From contig NZ_BMRV01000001.1 of the NCBI RefSeq assembly GCF_014648815.1, forward strand, positions 496,001-560,000: DNA of 64,000 nucleotides, read 5' to 3'. Positions 1 to 8,042 of this stretch are shown here, piece after piece (the first letter of the stretch is position 1; every line of letters begins with the position of its first letter). This stretch comes from Streptomyces flaveolus (lineage in GTDB: Bacteria; Actinomycetota; Actinomycetes; Streptomycetales; Streptomycetaceae). The translations under genes and the position numbers were made by a program. The notes beneath the pieces are model-generated. The model did no database searches. It saw only the letters and a program-made list of their open reading frames with translations, and was not told where the DNA came from.

Positions 1-503
1 AGCCGCTTGTGGGGGACCGCCGGGTACGGCTCGCGTTCGGCCAGCACCTGCCAGTCGGGCCACAGGGGCTCCTCGAGGAGCGGCCGGCGCGTGCGGTCCC
101 AGGCCTCCCGGGCCCGCACCAGCAGGTCGCCCCAGCGCTGCCCGGCGGGGGCGCCGAGCGCCTCGTCCAGGGCGGCGACCACGCCCGCCCGCGAGGCGTT
201 CGGCAGCGAGACCTCCGTGCCGTCCGCGAACACGTGCCGTGACGACGGGTCGACCTGGACCAGCTCGACGCGGGACTCCAGCGGCTCCTTGCCGGTCTTG
301 ACGAACAGGTCGCGCCAGACCGCGGGCAGGGGCAGCAGACCGGGGCCGGTGTCGAAGGAGAAGCCGTCCCGCTCGAAGCGGCGCACCGCCCCGCCGTACG
401 TCCCGGTCCGCTCGTACACCGCCACCCGGTGGCCCGCGACGGCCAGCCGGGCGGCGGCCGCCATCGCGCCCATCCCGGCGCCGATCACCGCAATCCGTGC
501 CAT
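1..503 (-). CDS. FAD-dependent oxidoreductase, phytoene-desaturase-like (3' end outside window)
   Basis: Only the first 167 or so residues lie in the window; the gene runs off the left edge. The protein opens with MARIAVIGAGMGAMAAAARL, a Rossmann GxGxxG dinucleotide-binding motif at residues 8-13, followed by VYERTGTYGG and a DGFSFDTGP segment. These are typical of the phytoene desaturase / amine-oxidase-like flavoprotein superfamily, which oxidises carotenoid or other lipid substrates. The ATG at 501-503 lies just before the dinucleotide-binding fold, as usual for the family. The substrate cannot be told from this fragment. A TetR gene lies upstream on the same strand, 480 bases away. Family assignment is firm; the exact reaction is inferred. 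Confidence 0.75.
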   Translation of the reverse strand, partial: MARIAVIGAGMGAMAAAARLAVAGHRVAVYERTGTYGGAVRRFERDGFSFDTGPGLLPLPAVWRDLFVKTGKEPLESRVELVQVDPSSRHVFADGTEVSLPNASRAGVVAALDEALGAPAGQRWGDLLVRAREAWDRTRRPLLEEPLWPDWQVLAEREPYPAVPHKR

Positions 504-603
504 GCCAGGGACTTTATCCGCCGCCACCGACGGTCCGGTCCGAGGGGCCGTGAGGAGTCCCCGGCGGTCCCGGCCTCCAGGGCTGCCGTCCCGCGGGCCC
601 CGC

Positions 604-704
604 TGAGTACCCCGACGGGCGTGCGGGTGACCGGTCGGTGCGGCGCCCCGGTGGGCGCGGCTGCACAGGACTGAGTACCCGTACCTAGCCGAGGAGATGA
701 GTAC
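604..704. repeat. three TGAGTAC-type motifs upstream of the FAD oxidoreductase
   Basis: TGAGTAC occurs at 604-610, 672-678 and 698-704, each followed by a short CG- and AC-containing half (CCCCGAC, CCGTAC, GCGCAC). The middle copy is a near palindrome. They sit in the promoter region of the minus-strand oxidoreductase and could be operator sites; no regulator is proven. The rest of the 504-983 gap shows no credible gene. Confidence 0.4.
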
Positions 705-818
705 GCGCACGGATGGGTCCCGACCTGCGATGACGAGAGAGTGGGGGCACGGAGAGGGGCACGGCTCCGGCACCGGCGACACGGGGCGCCGGAACGGAGC
801 CGGGCCCGCGATCCGCTC

Positions 819-844
819 CTTCCGCCGGCCGCGGCCGGCGGAAG
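819..844 (-). terminator. perfect 26-bp palindrome, probable terminator of the TetR gene
   Basis: Two 13-base arms (CTTCCGCCGGCCG and its complement) abut without a loop. The palindrome lies about 140 bases downstream of the tetR stop codon and before the next minus-strand gene. No U-tract follows, as is common for Streptomyces terminators; a regulatory site is the alternative. Confidence 0.45.
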
Positions 845-983
845 CGAGGCACGGGGGATCCCGGGGGACGACCGAGAACGGGGGCCCACGGGGGGACGTA
901 CGGGGGAGAAGGCGCCGGTCCGACGGTGGCCCGCGGGGGACGCGGCCACCACGGACCGGCGTTCCTCGTGTCCGGCCCGCGTC

Positions 984-1613
984 TCAGCGGCAGCCGCTCA
1001 CCCGCCCCTGGAGCAGCCGGGACAGGGCCGCGTGCACGTCGTCGAGGGACCGCTCCGGCTGGAACGACTTCCAGTCCAGCGCCGCCACCAGGACCATGCC
1101 GACCAGCGCGGCGGCGGTCAGCGGCACGTCGATCTCCTCGCTGAACTCGCCGCCGGCCACCCCGTCGCGCAGCACGTCCTCCACCACCGCGACGGCCTGC
1201 TGCCGGACCACCAGGAGCGTCGACTGCCAGGCCCGGTTGGTCCGCCACAGCTCCGCCACGTACAGCTGGGTGAAGGCGGGGTAGCGGTCGATGAAGACCA
1301 GCCCGGCGCGGATCATCGCGTCCAGCGCGTCGACCCGGCCCCGGCCCTCCCGCGCCGTGCGCTCCGCCGCCTCCCGCAGCGAGGCCGTCAGGAGCCCGAC
1401 CCCGTGCCGCAGCAGCTCCTCGAAGAGGACGGACTTGCTGGCGAAGTTGTAGTAGACCGTGCCCTTCGCGACCCCGGCGCGCTCGGCGATCTCGTCCACG
1501 GTGGTGGCGGAGAAGCCCTGCTCGGCGATGAGGGTGACGGCCGCCTCGTAGAGCTTCTGCCGGGTGGCCTCGCGCCGGCTGCTGCCCGGCGAGGCGGTGC
1601 TGCTGCTTTCCAT
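984..1613 (-). CDS. TetR-family transcriptional regulator
   Basis: The 209-residue protein has an N-terminal TetR helix-turn-helix at about residues 15-60: REATRQKLYEAAVTLIAEQG, then TTVDEIAERAGVAKGTVYYN and FASK. The C-terminal helical half would bind an unknown ligand and form the dimer. The ATG at 1613 is chosen because a GAGAAT -10-like hexamer ends 7 bases before it, suggesting a leaderless message; an in-frame GTG at 1628 is the alternative. It is divergent from the HEPN gene at 1801 and upstream of the FAD oxidoreductase, so either could be its target. The fold is certain; the regulon is unknown. Confidence 0.9.
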   Translation of the reverse strand: MESSSTASPGSSRREATRQKLYEAAVTLIAEQGFSATTVDEIAERAGVAKGTVYYNFASKSVLFEELLRHGVGLLTASLREAAERTAREGRGRVDALDAMIRAGLVFIDRYPAFTQLYVAELWRTNRAWQSTLLVVRQQAVAVVEDVLRDGVAGGEFSEEIDVPLTAAALVGMVLVAALDWKSFQPERSLDDVHAALSRLLQGRVSGCR

Positions 1614-1620
1614 GGTCCCG

Positions 1621-1626
1621 ATTCTC
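1621..1626 (-). promoter_or_regulatory. -10-like hexamer GAGAAT of tetR (leaderless type)
   Basis: GAGAAT on the minus strand is followed by 7 bases and then the ATG at 1613. The same hexamer and spacing occur before hisD in this window. No clear -35 element is seen. Confidence 0.4.
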
Positions 1627-1717
1627 ACAGCACCCTGCCCGGCACGGTGACCGCAGGGCCTGGCGGCTCACCGGCTCCCGAACACACGATCGCATCAAAA
1701 GTCCAGGTCGGAACGGA

Positions 1718-1740
1718 TTGTCAGTGGCATACCGCACGAT
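1718..1740 (+). promoter_or_regulatory. RecA-NDp / PafBC-type DNA-damage promoter
   Basis: TTGTCAGTG (1718-1726), 8 bases, then CACGAT (1735-1740). The published actinobacterial LexA-independent DNA-damage promoter is TTGTCRGTG-N8-TAnnnT, recognised with the activator PafBC. All nine upstream positions match, the spacer is exactly 8, and the -10 keeps the A and final T. The expected start site near 1747 leaves a leader of about 55 bases before the ATG at 1801. Confidence 0.7.
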
Positions 1741-1800
1741 GGGCACATACGGCACCTCCTGCCGGGGGGTGCCGTCACGGAGACGACAGGAGGATCGTCA

Positions 1801-2375
1801 TGGCCCACTCGTCCGCAGCCGCCGCCCGGCGGCCCCGCGCAGCCGGCCCTGCCCCCTCACTGAACGGCCCGGCGAGCGACGTGCACCCCGTGCTCCGCCG
1901 GACATCCGCCCCGCCCGCCGCCCTGGACCTGCTCGCCCAGGCCCGCGCCGGACTGGAGGAGGCCGGCGTCCTCGAAACACCGAACGAGCGGTACGCCACG
2001 GCCCACCTCGCCGCCCTGCGCACCGCCGCCGCCGTGCTCGCGGCGCGCGGCCGGCCCGAGAGCACCCCGCGGGCCCGGGCCCGCATCCGCAGCGCCTGGG
2101 AGGTGCTCCCCGAGATCGCGCCCGAGCTCGCCGACTGGAGCGCGCTGTTCGCCTCGGGCGCCCGGCGCCGGGCCCGGGCCGAGGCGGGCATCCAGGGAGC
2201 GGCGGGCAGCCGGGACGCCGACGACCTGATGCGCGACGTGTCGATGTTCCTGCGCATCGTGGAGCGGATGCTCGTCCTCCAGCCGGTCCTGCCCCAGCCC
2301 CGCCCCGACACGGACACGCAGGCCCCGGGCCGCCCGCCGGGTGCGCCGGCGGCGGGCGGCGGGTACCCGGAGTGA
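1801..2375 (+). CDS. HEPN domain protein of the SAV_6107 family
   Basis: This 191-residue, largely helical protein matches what I recall of the SAV_6107-type HEPN family. HEPN domains are small helical bundles, many of them metal-independent RNases with an Rx4-6H catalytic motif. Here NERYATAH gives R64 and H69, an Rx4H spacing. The second half is helical with ASGARRRARAEAGIQG and a terminal EWVLP-free, Pro-rich tail. The ATG follows a strong AGGAGG (about 1788-1793). The upstream promoter is of the RecA-NDp DNA-damage class, so induction by DNA damage is inferred. The methyltransferase at 2506 follows on the same strand. RNase activity is inference from the motif; a non-catalytic binding role is possible. 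Confidence 0.75.
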
Positions 2376-2505
2376 CCGGTCGGCGCACCGGAGGCAATAG
2401 GGTGGGAGACGCCTGAAGCCTGCCCCTTCCCGCACCCGGGCCGGGGAGGCAGCCCGTTCGCTCCGCCCCTGCCAGAGGCGGTGCCGCGCCGAGGAGTCAA
2501 CTGCC

Positions 2506-3333
2506 GTGTCGGACCCGATGCGCCCGCCCGCCTCCCCCCACCGCGCCGAAGCGGCGTCGCTGCGCTCCGACCCCTCCCGGTCCCGCGCCGCCCTGCGCAC
2601 CGCCGTGGTCTGGGAGGTCCTCCAGGACGCCCTCGACCGCCGGGTCAAGGCCACGGGCCGCCAGGCACTGGACGTCCTGGACACCGGCGGCGGCAGCGGC
2701 AACTTCGCGGTGCCCCTGGCCCGCCTCGGCCACCGCGTCACCGTCGTCGACCCCAGCCCCAACGCGCTCTTCGCCCTGGAGCGCCGGGCCGCCGAGGCCG
2801 ACGTCGCCGACCGGGTGCGGGGCGTCCAGGGCGACGTCCACGGCCTCTTCGACGTCGTCGAGCGCGGCGGTCACGACGTGGTGCTGTGCCACGGCGTCCT
2901 GGAGTACGTGGACGACCCCGCGGAGGGCGTCCGCAACGCGGTGGCCGCCCTGCGCGCCGAGGGCGTCCTCAGCCTGCTCGCCGCCGGTCTGGGCGGCGCC
3001 GTGCTCGCACGGGCTCTCGCCGGCCACTTCACGGAGGCCCGGCAGGCGCTCGACGACCCGGACGGCCGCTGGGGCACGGGCGACCCGGTGCCCCGCCGGT
3101 TCACCGCGGAGCAGCTCACCGGCCTGGTCGAGGACGCGGGGCTCCGGGTCGGCGCCGTGCACGGCGTGCGGGTCTTCGCCGACCTCGTCCCCGGTGTGCT
3201 GGTGGACACCGAGCCCGGCGCCCTGGACGCCCTGCTCAAGCTCGAGGCCGCGGCGGCCGAGCTCGCCGCCTTCCACTCCGTGGCCACGCAACTTCATGTG
3301 CTCGGTGAGACCCGGGGGACCGGAGAGGCCTGA
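2506..3333 (+). CDS. class I SAM-dependent methyltransferase
   Basis: The 275-residue protein carries the Rossmann methyltransferase motif I, LDTGGGSGNFAVPLA, at about residues 58-72. The acidic end of strand 2 is VTVVDPSP, and motif II/III surroundings are GDVHGLFD and HDVVLCHGVLEYVDDP. It would transfer a methyl group from S-adenosylmethionine to an unknown acceptor. The GTG at 2506 follows GAGGAG with good spacing. It lies 130 bases after the HEPN gene and before DUF3040, an arrangement I recall as conserved near the dcw cluster in actinobacteria, where dinB can occupy the same neighbourhood. The substrate cannot be deduced. Confidence 0.88.
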   Translation: MSDPMRPPASPHRAEAASLRSDPSRSRAALRTAVVWEVLQDALDRRVKATGRQALDVLDTGGGSGNFAVPLARLGHRVTVVDPSPNALFALERRAAEADVADRVRGVQGDVHGLFDVVERGGHDVVLCHGVLEYVDDPAEGVRNAVAALRAEGVLSLLAAGLGGAVLARALAGHFTEARQALDDPDGRWGTGDPVPRRFTAEQLTGLVEDAGLRVGAVHGVRVFADLVPGVLVDTEPGALDALLKLEAAAAELAAFHSVATQLHVLGETRGTGEA

Positions 3334-3393
3334 GTGCCGACTGGTGAGGTAGGCCGCTGATCAGGGCCGCGGCTGCAGATGGAGTACGCCACA

Positions 3394-3412
3394 GGCCCCC
3401 CGAACGGGGGCC
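3394..3412 (+). terminator. hairpin terminator after the methyltransferase
   Basis: A 7-bp GGCCCCC stem with a CGAAC loop, 60 bases past the methyltransferase stop. No T-run follows. Confidence 0.45.
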
Positions 3413-3534
3413 CGGCGCCGTATGATCGAGGGAGACCGCCCGGCATGACGGGTCGGCCGCTGGGGAAAGGGAATGTCAGCGAGCCGGCGCGGCCATGACG
3501 GAGTCCGGTTGGCCAATTGGCGTAGAGGGGCGGG

Positions 3535-3563
3535 TTTCACGGGGGCGATTCCCTGCCTATCCT
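3535..3563 (+). promoter_or_regulatory. sigma-70-like promoter of the DUF3040 gene
   Basis: TTTCAC (3535-3540), 17 bases, TATCCT (3558-3563), about 50 bases before the GTG start at 3613. Confidence 0.45.
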
Positions 3564-3612
3564 GAAGGGACCCCCCGGGTCGCCCCGGCGACTGCACGAT
3601 GAGGAGGACTCC

Positions 3613-4023
3613 GTGCCGCTCTCGGAGCACGAGCAGCGCATGCTCGAGCAGATGGAGCGAGCGCTGTACGCCGAAGATCCCAAGTTCGCGTCGGCGCTCG
3701 AGGGAAGCGGGCTGCGTACGTACACCCGGCGGCGGGTCTACCAGGCGGTCGCGGGCTTCCTCGTGGGAATTGCGCTCCTCATGGCCGGTATGGTCGCCAA
3801 GCAAGTCTGGCTCAGCGTGGTGGGTTTCCTCGTCATGCTGGGCTGCGCGGTCCTCGCCGTGACCGGCTGGCGCAAGGCTCCCAAACCGGGCGAGCAGCCC
3901 GCTGTGGGCGCCGTGGGCGCCGGGCCACAGGCAGGCCGCCAGGCGCGGCAAAGACGCTCCATGATGGACCGCATAGAGGAGCGCTGGCAGCGGCGCCGGG
4001 ACGAGCAGCAAGGCGGTCAGTAG
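3613..4023 (+). CDS. DUF3040 small membrane protein
   Basis: The 136-residue protein begins PLSEHEQRMLEQMERALYAE, the characteristic start of DUF3040 proteins, which are found in actinobacteria close to the dcw cluster. Two hydrophobic segments follow at about residues 44-62 and 66-84, so it is a two-pass membrane protein. The C-terminal tail is rich in Arg and Gln (SMMDRIEERWQRRRDEQQ) and probably cytoplasmic. The GTG at 3613 follows GAGGAGG. It is a single-gene unit with its own promoter and a long terminator at 4050-4092. No biochemical role is known for the family. Confidence 0.9.
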   Translation: MPLSEHEQRMLEQMERALYAEDPKFASALEGSGLRTYTRRRVYQAVAGFLVGIALLMAGMVAKQVWLSVVGFLVMLGCAVLAVTGWRKAPKPGEQPAVGAVGAGPQAGRQARQRRSMMDRIEERWQRRRDEQQGGQ

Positions 4024-4049
4024 CCGGCTCTCCGCCCACCACGACAGTC

Positions 4050-4092
4050 GCGTGAGGGGGTGACCACCGAATCGGTGGTCACCCCCTCACGC
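4050..4092. terminator. 21-bp stem bidirectional terminator between converging genes
   Basis: Perfect arms at 4050-4070 and 4072-4092 around one central base. It lies between the DUF3040 gene (+) and the transglutaminase gene (-), so it can serve both. Confidence 0.8.
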
Positions 4093-4186
4093 ATGCCGGT
4101 GCCCCTTCTCGCGAGACACGCCACCGGCAGCGGGCCCGGACCGTCGGGTGAACGGCCGGCCCCGCTGCCCCCTCCTGCTCGGAAGA

Positions 4187-6580
4187 TCAGCCCTGCTGCC
4201 CCGACGTCTTCCGCAGCGTCGGCCGGGCCGCCGAGACGCGCCGCCCGAGGGCCGCCCACCGGGCGGACGCGGCCCAGACCACCCGGACGGTGGAACGCGG
4301 GGCGAACCGTGCGCGCAGTGCCGTCCGCCGGCTGACCGTGGCCCGCAGGCCCGCGCTCACGCGGTGCACGTCCTCCGTGAGACCCGCGGCCGGGCGCGGC
4401 CGGGGCGCGTAGAGAACCTGTTCCACGGCGTCCGCCACCCGGTGCACCCCGGCCGCGGCGGCCGCGTCGAGCTGCCCGAGCCGGACGATCCGGGCCGCCG
4501 CCCTGCGCGGCGTCTGCGACTGCTCCGGCGGGATACCGAAGTCCCAGGCGGTGTCGGTCAGCTCCTCCCACACCGCCAGGACGTGCGGCACCGCGTCCGC
4601 CTCGCCCCGGCCGTGCCCACCCAGCCGGACCGAACGGATCCGCATCCGCCACAGCATCGGTGCCAGCGGAACCACCAGTACCGCGAGCCCGCCCAGCGAC
4701 CAGCCCAGGACCGCGTACCACTTCGGTCCGCCGCCTCCCGTGACCGGCACCGCCGCCGCCGACTCACCCGGGCAGGCCTCCAGCTTCCTCTGCTGGGCCG
4801 AGCAGCTCTCGCTCGTCGAGGGCGCCGCCGACGGCTCCGACGTCGCGTCCCGGGACGGCAGCGCGGGGTCGGGGACCGTGTTCCCCGGCGTGTTCTCCAC
4901 CGTGTAGGGCGGAACCGAACCCCGGGTCGGCGTGGGCTCGAACCGGGTCCAGCCCACCCCCTCGAAGTACAGCTCGGGCCAGGCGTGCGCGTCCCGCAGT
5001 CCCACCGACACCGAACCGTCCGCCTGCGGGGAGCCGGGCGCGAACCCGACCGCGACCCGCGCCGGGATGTCGAGGGAACGGGCCATCGCCGCCATGGCGA
5101 ACGAGAAGTGGACGCAGAAGCCCTGCTTGTCCTTCAGGAAGCGGGCGATGGCCTGCGAACCGCTGCCGACCTGCACCTGGGTGTCGTACTCGAACCCACC
5201 GGTGATCGCGAAGTACTCCTGGAGCGCGACCGCCTGCTCATAGGGGTTCGACGCGCCTTCGGTCACGTCCCGGGCGGTCTGCGCCACCACCGGCGGCAGC
5301 GAGTCCGGCAGCTCGGTGTACTCCCGCCTCAGGGCCGCCGGCGGCCGCGGAGCCGTGGCGAGCTGCTCCGCCGTCGGCCGCACGTCCAGGCTCCGCACCT
5401 CGTACGTCAGCCCGCGCGTGTTCTGGCCGTGGTCGCCGACCAGCGTCATACCGACGGGCTCGTAGCGCCAGTTGCCGCCGATCCGGACGCCGCTGGGCGG
5501 GTACGGCATCGGCAGCCAGTCCTGGGCGTACCAGTCCGCGGCCGAGATCGTGGTCTCCGTCTCCACCCGCTCGATGTCGGGGCCCAGGCCGGCCGGCGTG
5601 GGGAAGGTGCCCCCCGGCACGGCGGTGATGTTCCGTTTCGACGGCTTCCAGGTGCTGCCGTCGAAGTCGTCCAGGGACACGATCCGCAGGTACAGGCCGG
5701 AGATGTCGCTCGAGTCGGTCTTGACGGACAGGACCTGGCGGTCCTCGTCGACGTTGAGACTGTCGCGCAGGGAGACCAGCGGGTTGACCGCGGAGATCGT
5801 GCCGCCGCCCCCGGTGCCGGAGCCGACGCCCGTCCCGGCGCCGTCCAGCAGCCCGCCGTCCATCGCGGGCAGCGCGAGCGGCACCGCCAGGGCCACGCCC
5901 AGCGCCAGCGCGCCGATGCGGCGCCCGGTGCGCACCGGGGCCACCGCGCCGCCGCGGTCGCCGCCCGGCAGGCGCGGGGCCCCGCCGAAGACCCGGCCCC
6001 ACTGCGAGAGCCGCTCGCGGCCCTCGGCCAGCAGCAGCATCAGATAACCGGCCGCCGCGACCAGGAACCACAGCCAGTCGGCGGCGCCGTCGGACAGCCC
6101 CGCGGCCACGGAGTACAGAGCCAGCAGCGGCAGCCCCGCCGGAGCCGCGCTGCGGAAGGTCACCGCGAGGGTGTCCACCAGCAGGCCGATCACCAGCACG
6201 CCGCCGACCAGCATCAGACGGATGCCGTCGGAGCCGAGCGGTGCGGGGATCGCATAGCGCGCGATGTCGTCGCTGCCCTGCCGCAGCAGCTCGGCGAAGT
6301 GCCGGAAGGCCTCCGGGCCGGGGATCAGCCCGGCGAGGGCCTGCTGACGGGCGAAGTCCAGGGTGAGCAGCATCAGCCCGACCACGGCCTGCGCGGCGAT
6401 GGTCAGCGGCCGGGCCAGCGGCACCCGGCGGGCCGCCGCGCCCACCCCCGACTGGACCGCCAGCAGGACCGCCGCCTCGAGGATCCAGAAGGCCGGGTCG
6501 ACCAGGGGCAGCAGCGCGCACGCCGCCATCAGGGTGGCCGCCCACGCCCACAACGCCAGCCGTGCCCGTCCGCTCACCAC
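4187..6580 (-). CDS. TgpA-like membrane transglutaminase-core protein
   Basis: The 797-residue protein has about six N-terminal membrane helices (residues 5-190), a large extracytoplasmic part, and a further helix near residues 625-650. The transglutaminase core shows GFCVHFSFAMAAMARSLDIP with the nucleophile Cys489, and DAHAWPELYF with His532; an acidic third residue follows. It belongs to the TgpA / DUF3488 family, which acts with MoxR and DUF58 partners, presumably on cell-envelope proteins. Two GTG codons (6580 and 6577) are possible; GAGGGGG precedes both. It is the last gene of the moxR operon. A 35-codon reading frame bridges the gap to DUF58. Confidence 0.9.
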   Translation of the reverse strand: MVSGRARLALWAWAATLMAACALLPLVDPAFWILEAAVLLAVQSGVGAAARRVPLARPLTIAAQAVVGLMLLTLDFARQQALAGLIPGPEAFRHFAELLRQGSDDIARYAIPAPLGSDGIRLMLVGGVLVIGLLVDTLAVTFRSAAPAGLPLLALYSVAAGLSDGAADWLWFLVAAAGYLMLLLAEGRERLSQWGRVFGGAPRLPGGDRGGAVAPVRTGRRIGALALGVALAVPLALPAMDGGLLDGAGTGVGSGTGGGGTISAVNPLVSLRDSLNVDEDRQVLSVKTDSSDISGLYLRIVSLDDFDGSTWKPSKRNITAVPGGTFPTPAGLGPDIERVETETTISAADWYAQDWLPMPYPPSGVRIGGNWRYEPVGMTLVGDHGQNTRGLTYEVRSLDVRPTAEQLATAPRPPAALRREYTELPDSLPPVVAQTARDVTEGASNPYEQAVALQEYFAITGGFEYDTQVQVGSGSQAIARFLKDKQGFCVHFSFAMAAMARSLDIPARVAVGFAPGSPQADGSVSVGLRDAHAWPELYFEGVGWTRFEPTPTRGSVPPYTVENTPGNTVPDPALPSRDATSEPSAAPSTSESCSAQQRKLEACPGESAAAVPVTGGGGPKWYAVLGWSLGGLAVLVVPLAPMLWRMRIRSVRLGGHGRGEADAVPHVLAVWEELTDTAWDFGIPPEQSQTPRRAAARIVRLGQLDAAAAAGVHRVADAVEQVLYAPRPRPAAGLTEDVHRVSAGLRATVSRRTALRARFAPRSTVRVVWAASARWAALGRRVSAARPTLRKTSGQQG

Positions 6581-6677
6581 GCCCCCTCTTCACGCCGCCC
6601 CGCCGCCGGAGCCCCGGGCAGGTGCCGCCGGTGCTTCATGACCGCCGGGGCGCACGGCGCCGGTCGTGGCCGTCCGC

Positions 6678-8042
6678 TCATCGTGTGCCCTCCCCGCCGC
6701 TCGCCGCCGCGAGACCCGTGCGCTCCCGGTCCGCCAGCCGCCACAGCTCCTCCAGGCCGGCGCCCCGCGACACGCCCACGGCGCTCCAGCCCGCCTCGCG
6801 CAGCATCCGCAGCCGCTCCCCGCTCCGGTCCGACGGGCCCGGCACGTCGGAGGGCTCCCGCCGCCACGTCTCGCTGTCCAGCACGAAGGCGATCGCCCCG
6901 CCGCTGCGCTGCCGCATCCGGGCGGCCACGGTGGCCTGCTCCTCGTCCAGGTCGCCGAAGAACCCCACCAGCAGCCCCTCGTTCCCGCCGCGCAGCACGT
7001 CGTAGGCCCGGGCCAGGCCCGTGCCGTCGGAGTGGTCGATCACGGCGAGGGTGTCCATCATCAGCCCGGCCGCGTCGGCCGACCCCTGGCTCACGCCCGC
7101 GAACCCGTCGGCGCCCTCACCGGGCACCGAGTCACCGGTGTCGGTGAGCAGCCGGACGGAATACCCCCGCTCCAGCATGTGCACCAGCACCGATGCCGCA
7201 CCCGACACGGCCCACTCGAAGGCCGAGTCGGGACCCGCACCCTCGAAGGCCGCGCCCCGGGTGTCCAGGAACACCGTGCACCGGGCGCGCTGCGGCTGCT
7301 CCTCGCGGCGCACCATCAGCTCCCCGTAGCGCGCGGTGGAGCGCCAGTGCACGCGGCGCAGGTCGTCGCCGTAGCGGTACCCGCGCGGAATCACGTCGTC
7401 CTCGCCCGCCAGTGCCAGCGAGCGCTGCCGCCCGTCGCCGTACCCCGTCGCCTCGCCGCTCAGCCGCACCGGCGGCAGCGGCTCCACGCGCGGGATCACG
7501 GTCAGGTCGTCGTACGTGGAGAAGGACCGGGTCAGCTCACACATGCCGAACGGGTCGGTCAGGCGCAGCTGGAGCGGGCCCAGCGGATAGCGGCCGCGCA
7601 GGTCGGAGCGGACCCGGTAGGACACCTCACGGCGACCGCCCGGCTCCACCCGGTCGAGCACGAAACGGGGGCGCGGCCCGAGCACGTAGGGCACCCGGTC
7701 CTGGAGCATCAGCAGACCGGTGGGCAGCCGCGAGACGTTGTCGATGCGCAGATGGACCCGCGCCTCGCTGCCCGCGGGCACCCGCCCGGGGGAGAGGCGG
7801 CGGCTGCCCGCGACCCGGTAGCGGGTGCGGTACAGCACCGTCGCGCACACCAGCGGCAGCACGCCCAGCAGCAGCCCGACCCGCAGCAGGTCGTCCTGCC
7901 CGAGAACGAACGCGCAGATCGCGGCGGCGACGCCGGCGGCCAGGAAGGAGCGCCCGCGGGTGGTCAGTCCCGCCAGGGCGGTGCGGACGCCGCCCGCCTC
8001 CCCGCGGTCGCCCTCCGCCCCGCCCGTCCCCCCGGTGTCCAT
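6678..8042 (-). CDS. DUF58 domain protein
   Basis: This protein of about 454 residues has two N-terminal membrane helices (residues 35-75). It then has the DUF58 signature region around YRYGDDLRRVHWRSTARYGE and a metal-binding-like LDTRGAAF segment. DUF58 proteins are von Willebrand-A-like partners of MoxR ATPases. The ATG at 8042 shares one base with the moxR stop (TGATG), so the two are translationally coupled; a GTG at 8045 is also in frame. Its stop lies 98 bases before the transglutaminase start. A chaperone-like role in assembling or activating envelope proteins is inferred from the family, not seen directly. Confidence 0.9.
   Translation of the reverse strand: MDTGGTGGAEGDRGEAGGVRTALAGLTTRGRSFLAAGVAAAICAFVLGQDDLLRVGLLLGVLPLVCATVLYRTRYRVAGSRRLSPGRVPAGSEARVHLRIDNVSRLPTGLLMLQDRVPYVLGPRPRFVLDRVEPGGRREVSYRVRSDLRGRYPLGPLQLRLTDPFGMCELTRSFSTYDDLTVIPRVEPLPPVRLSGEATGYGDGRQRSLALAGEDDVIPRGYRYGDDLRRVHWRSTARYGELMVRREEQPQRARCTVFLDTRGAAFEGAGPDSAFEWAVSGAASVLVHMLERGYSVRLLTDTGDSVPGEGADGFAGVSQGSADAAGLMMDTLAVIDHSDGTGLARAYDVLRGGNEGLLVGFFGDLDEEQATVAARMRQRSGGAIAFVLDSETWRREPSDVPGPSDRSGERLRMLREAGWSAVGVSRGAGLEELWRLADRERTGLAAASGGEGTR

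Noticed and set aside
697..1284. Open frame starting at ATG 697 after GAGGAG
   Set aside because: The start looks good, but the frame runs antisense through the TetR gene, and its product is Arg/Pro/Ser-rich without any family match.
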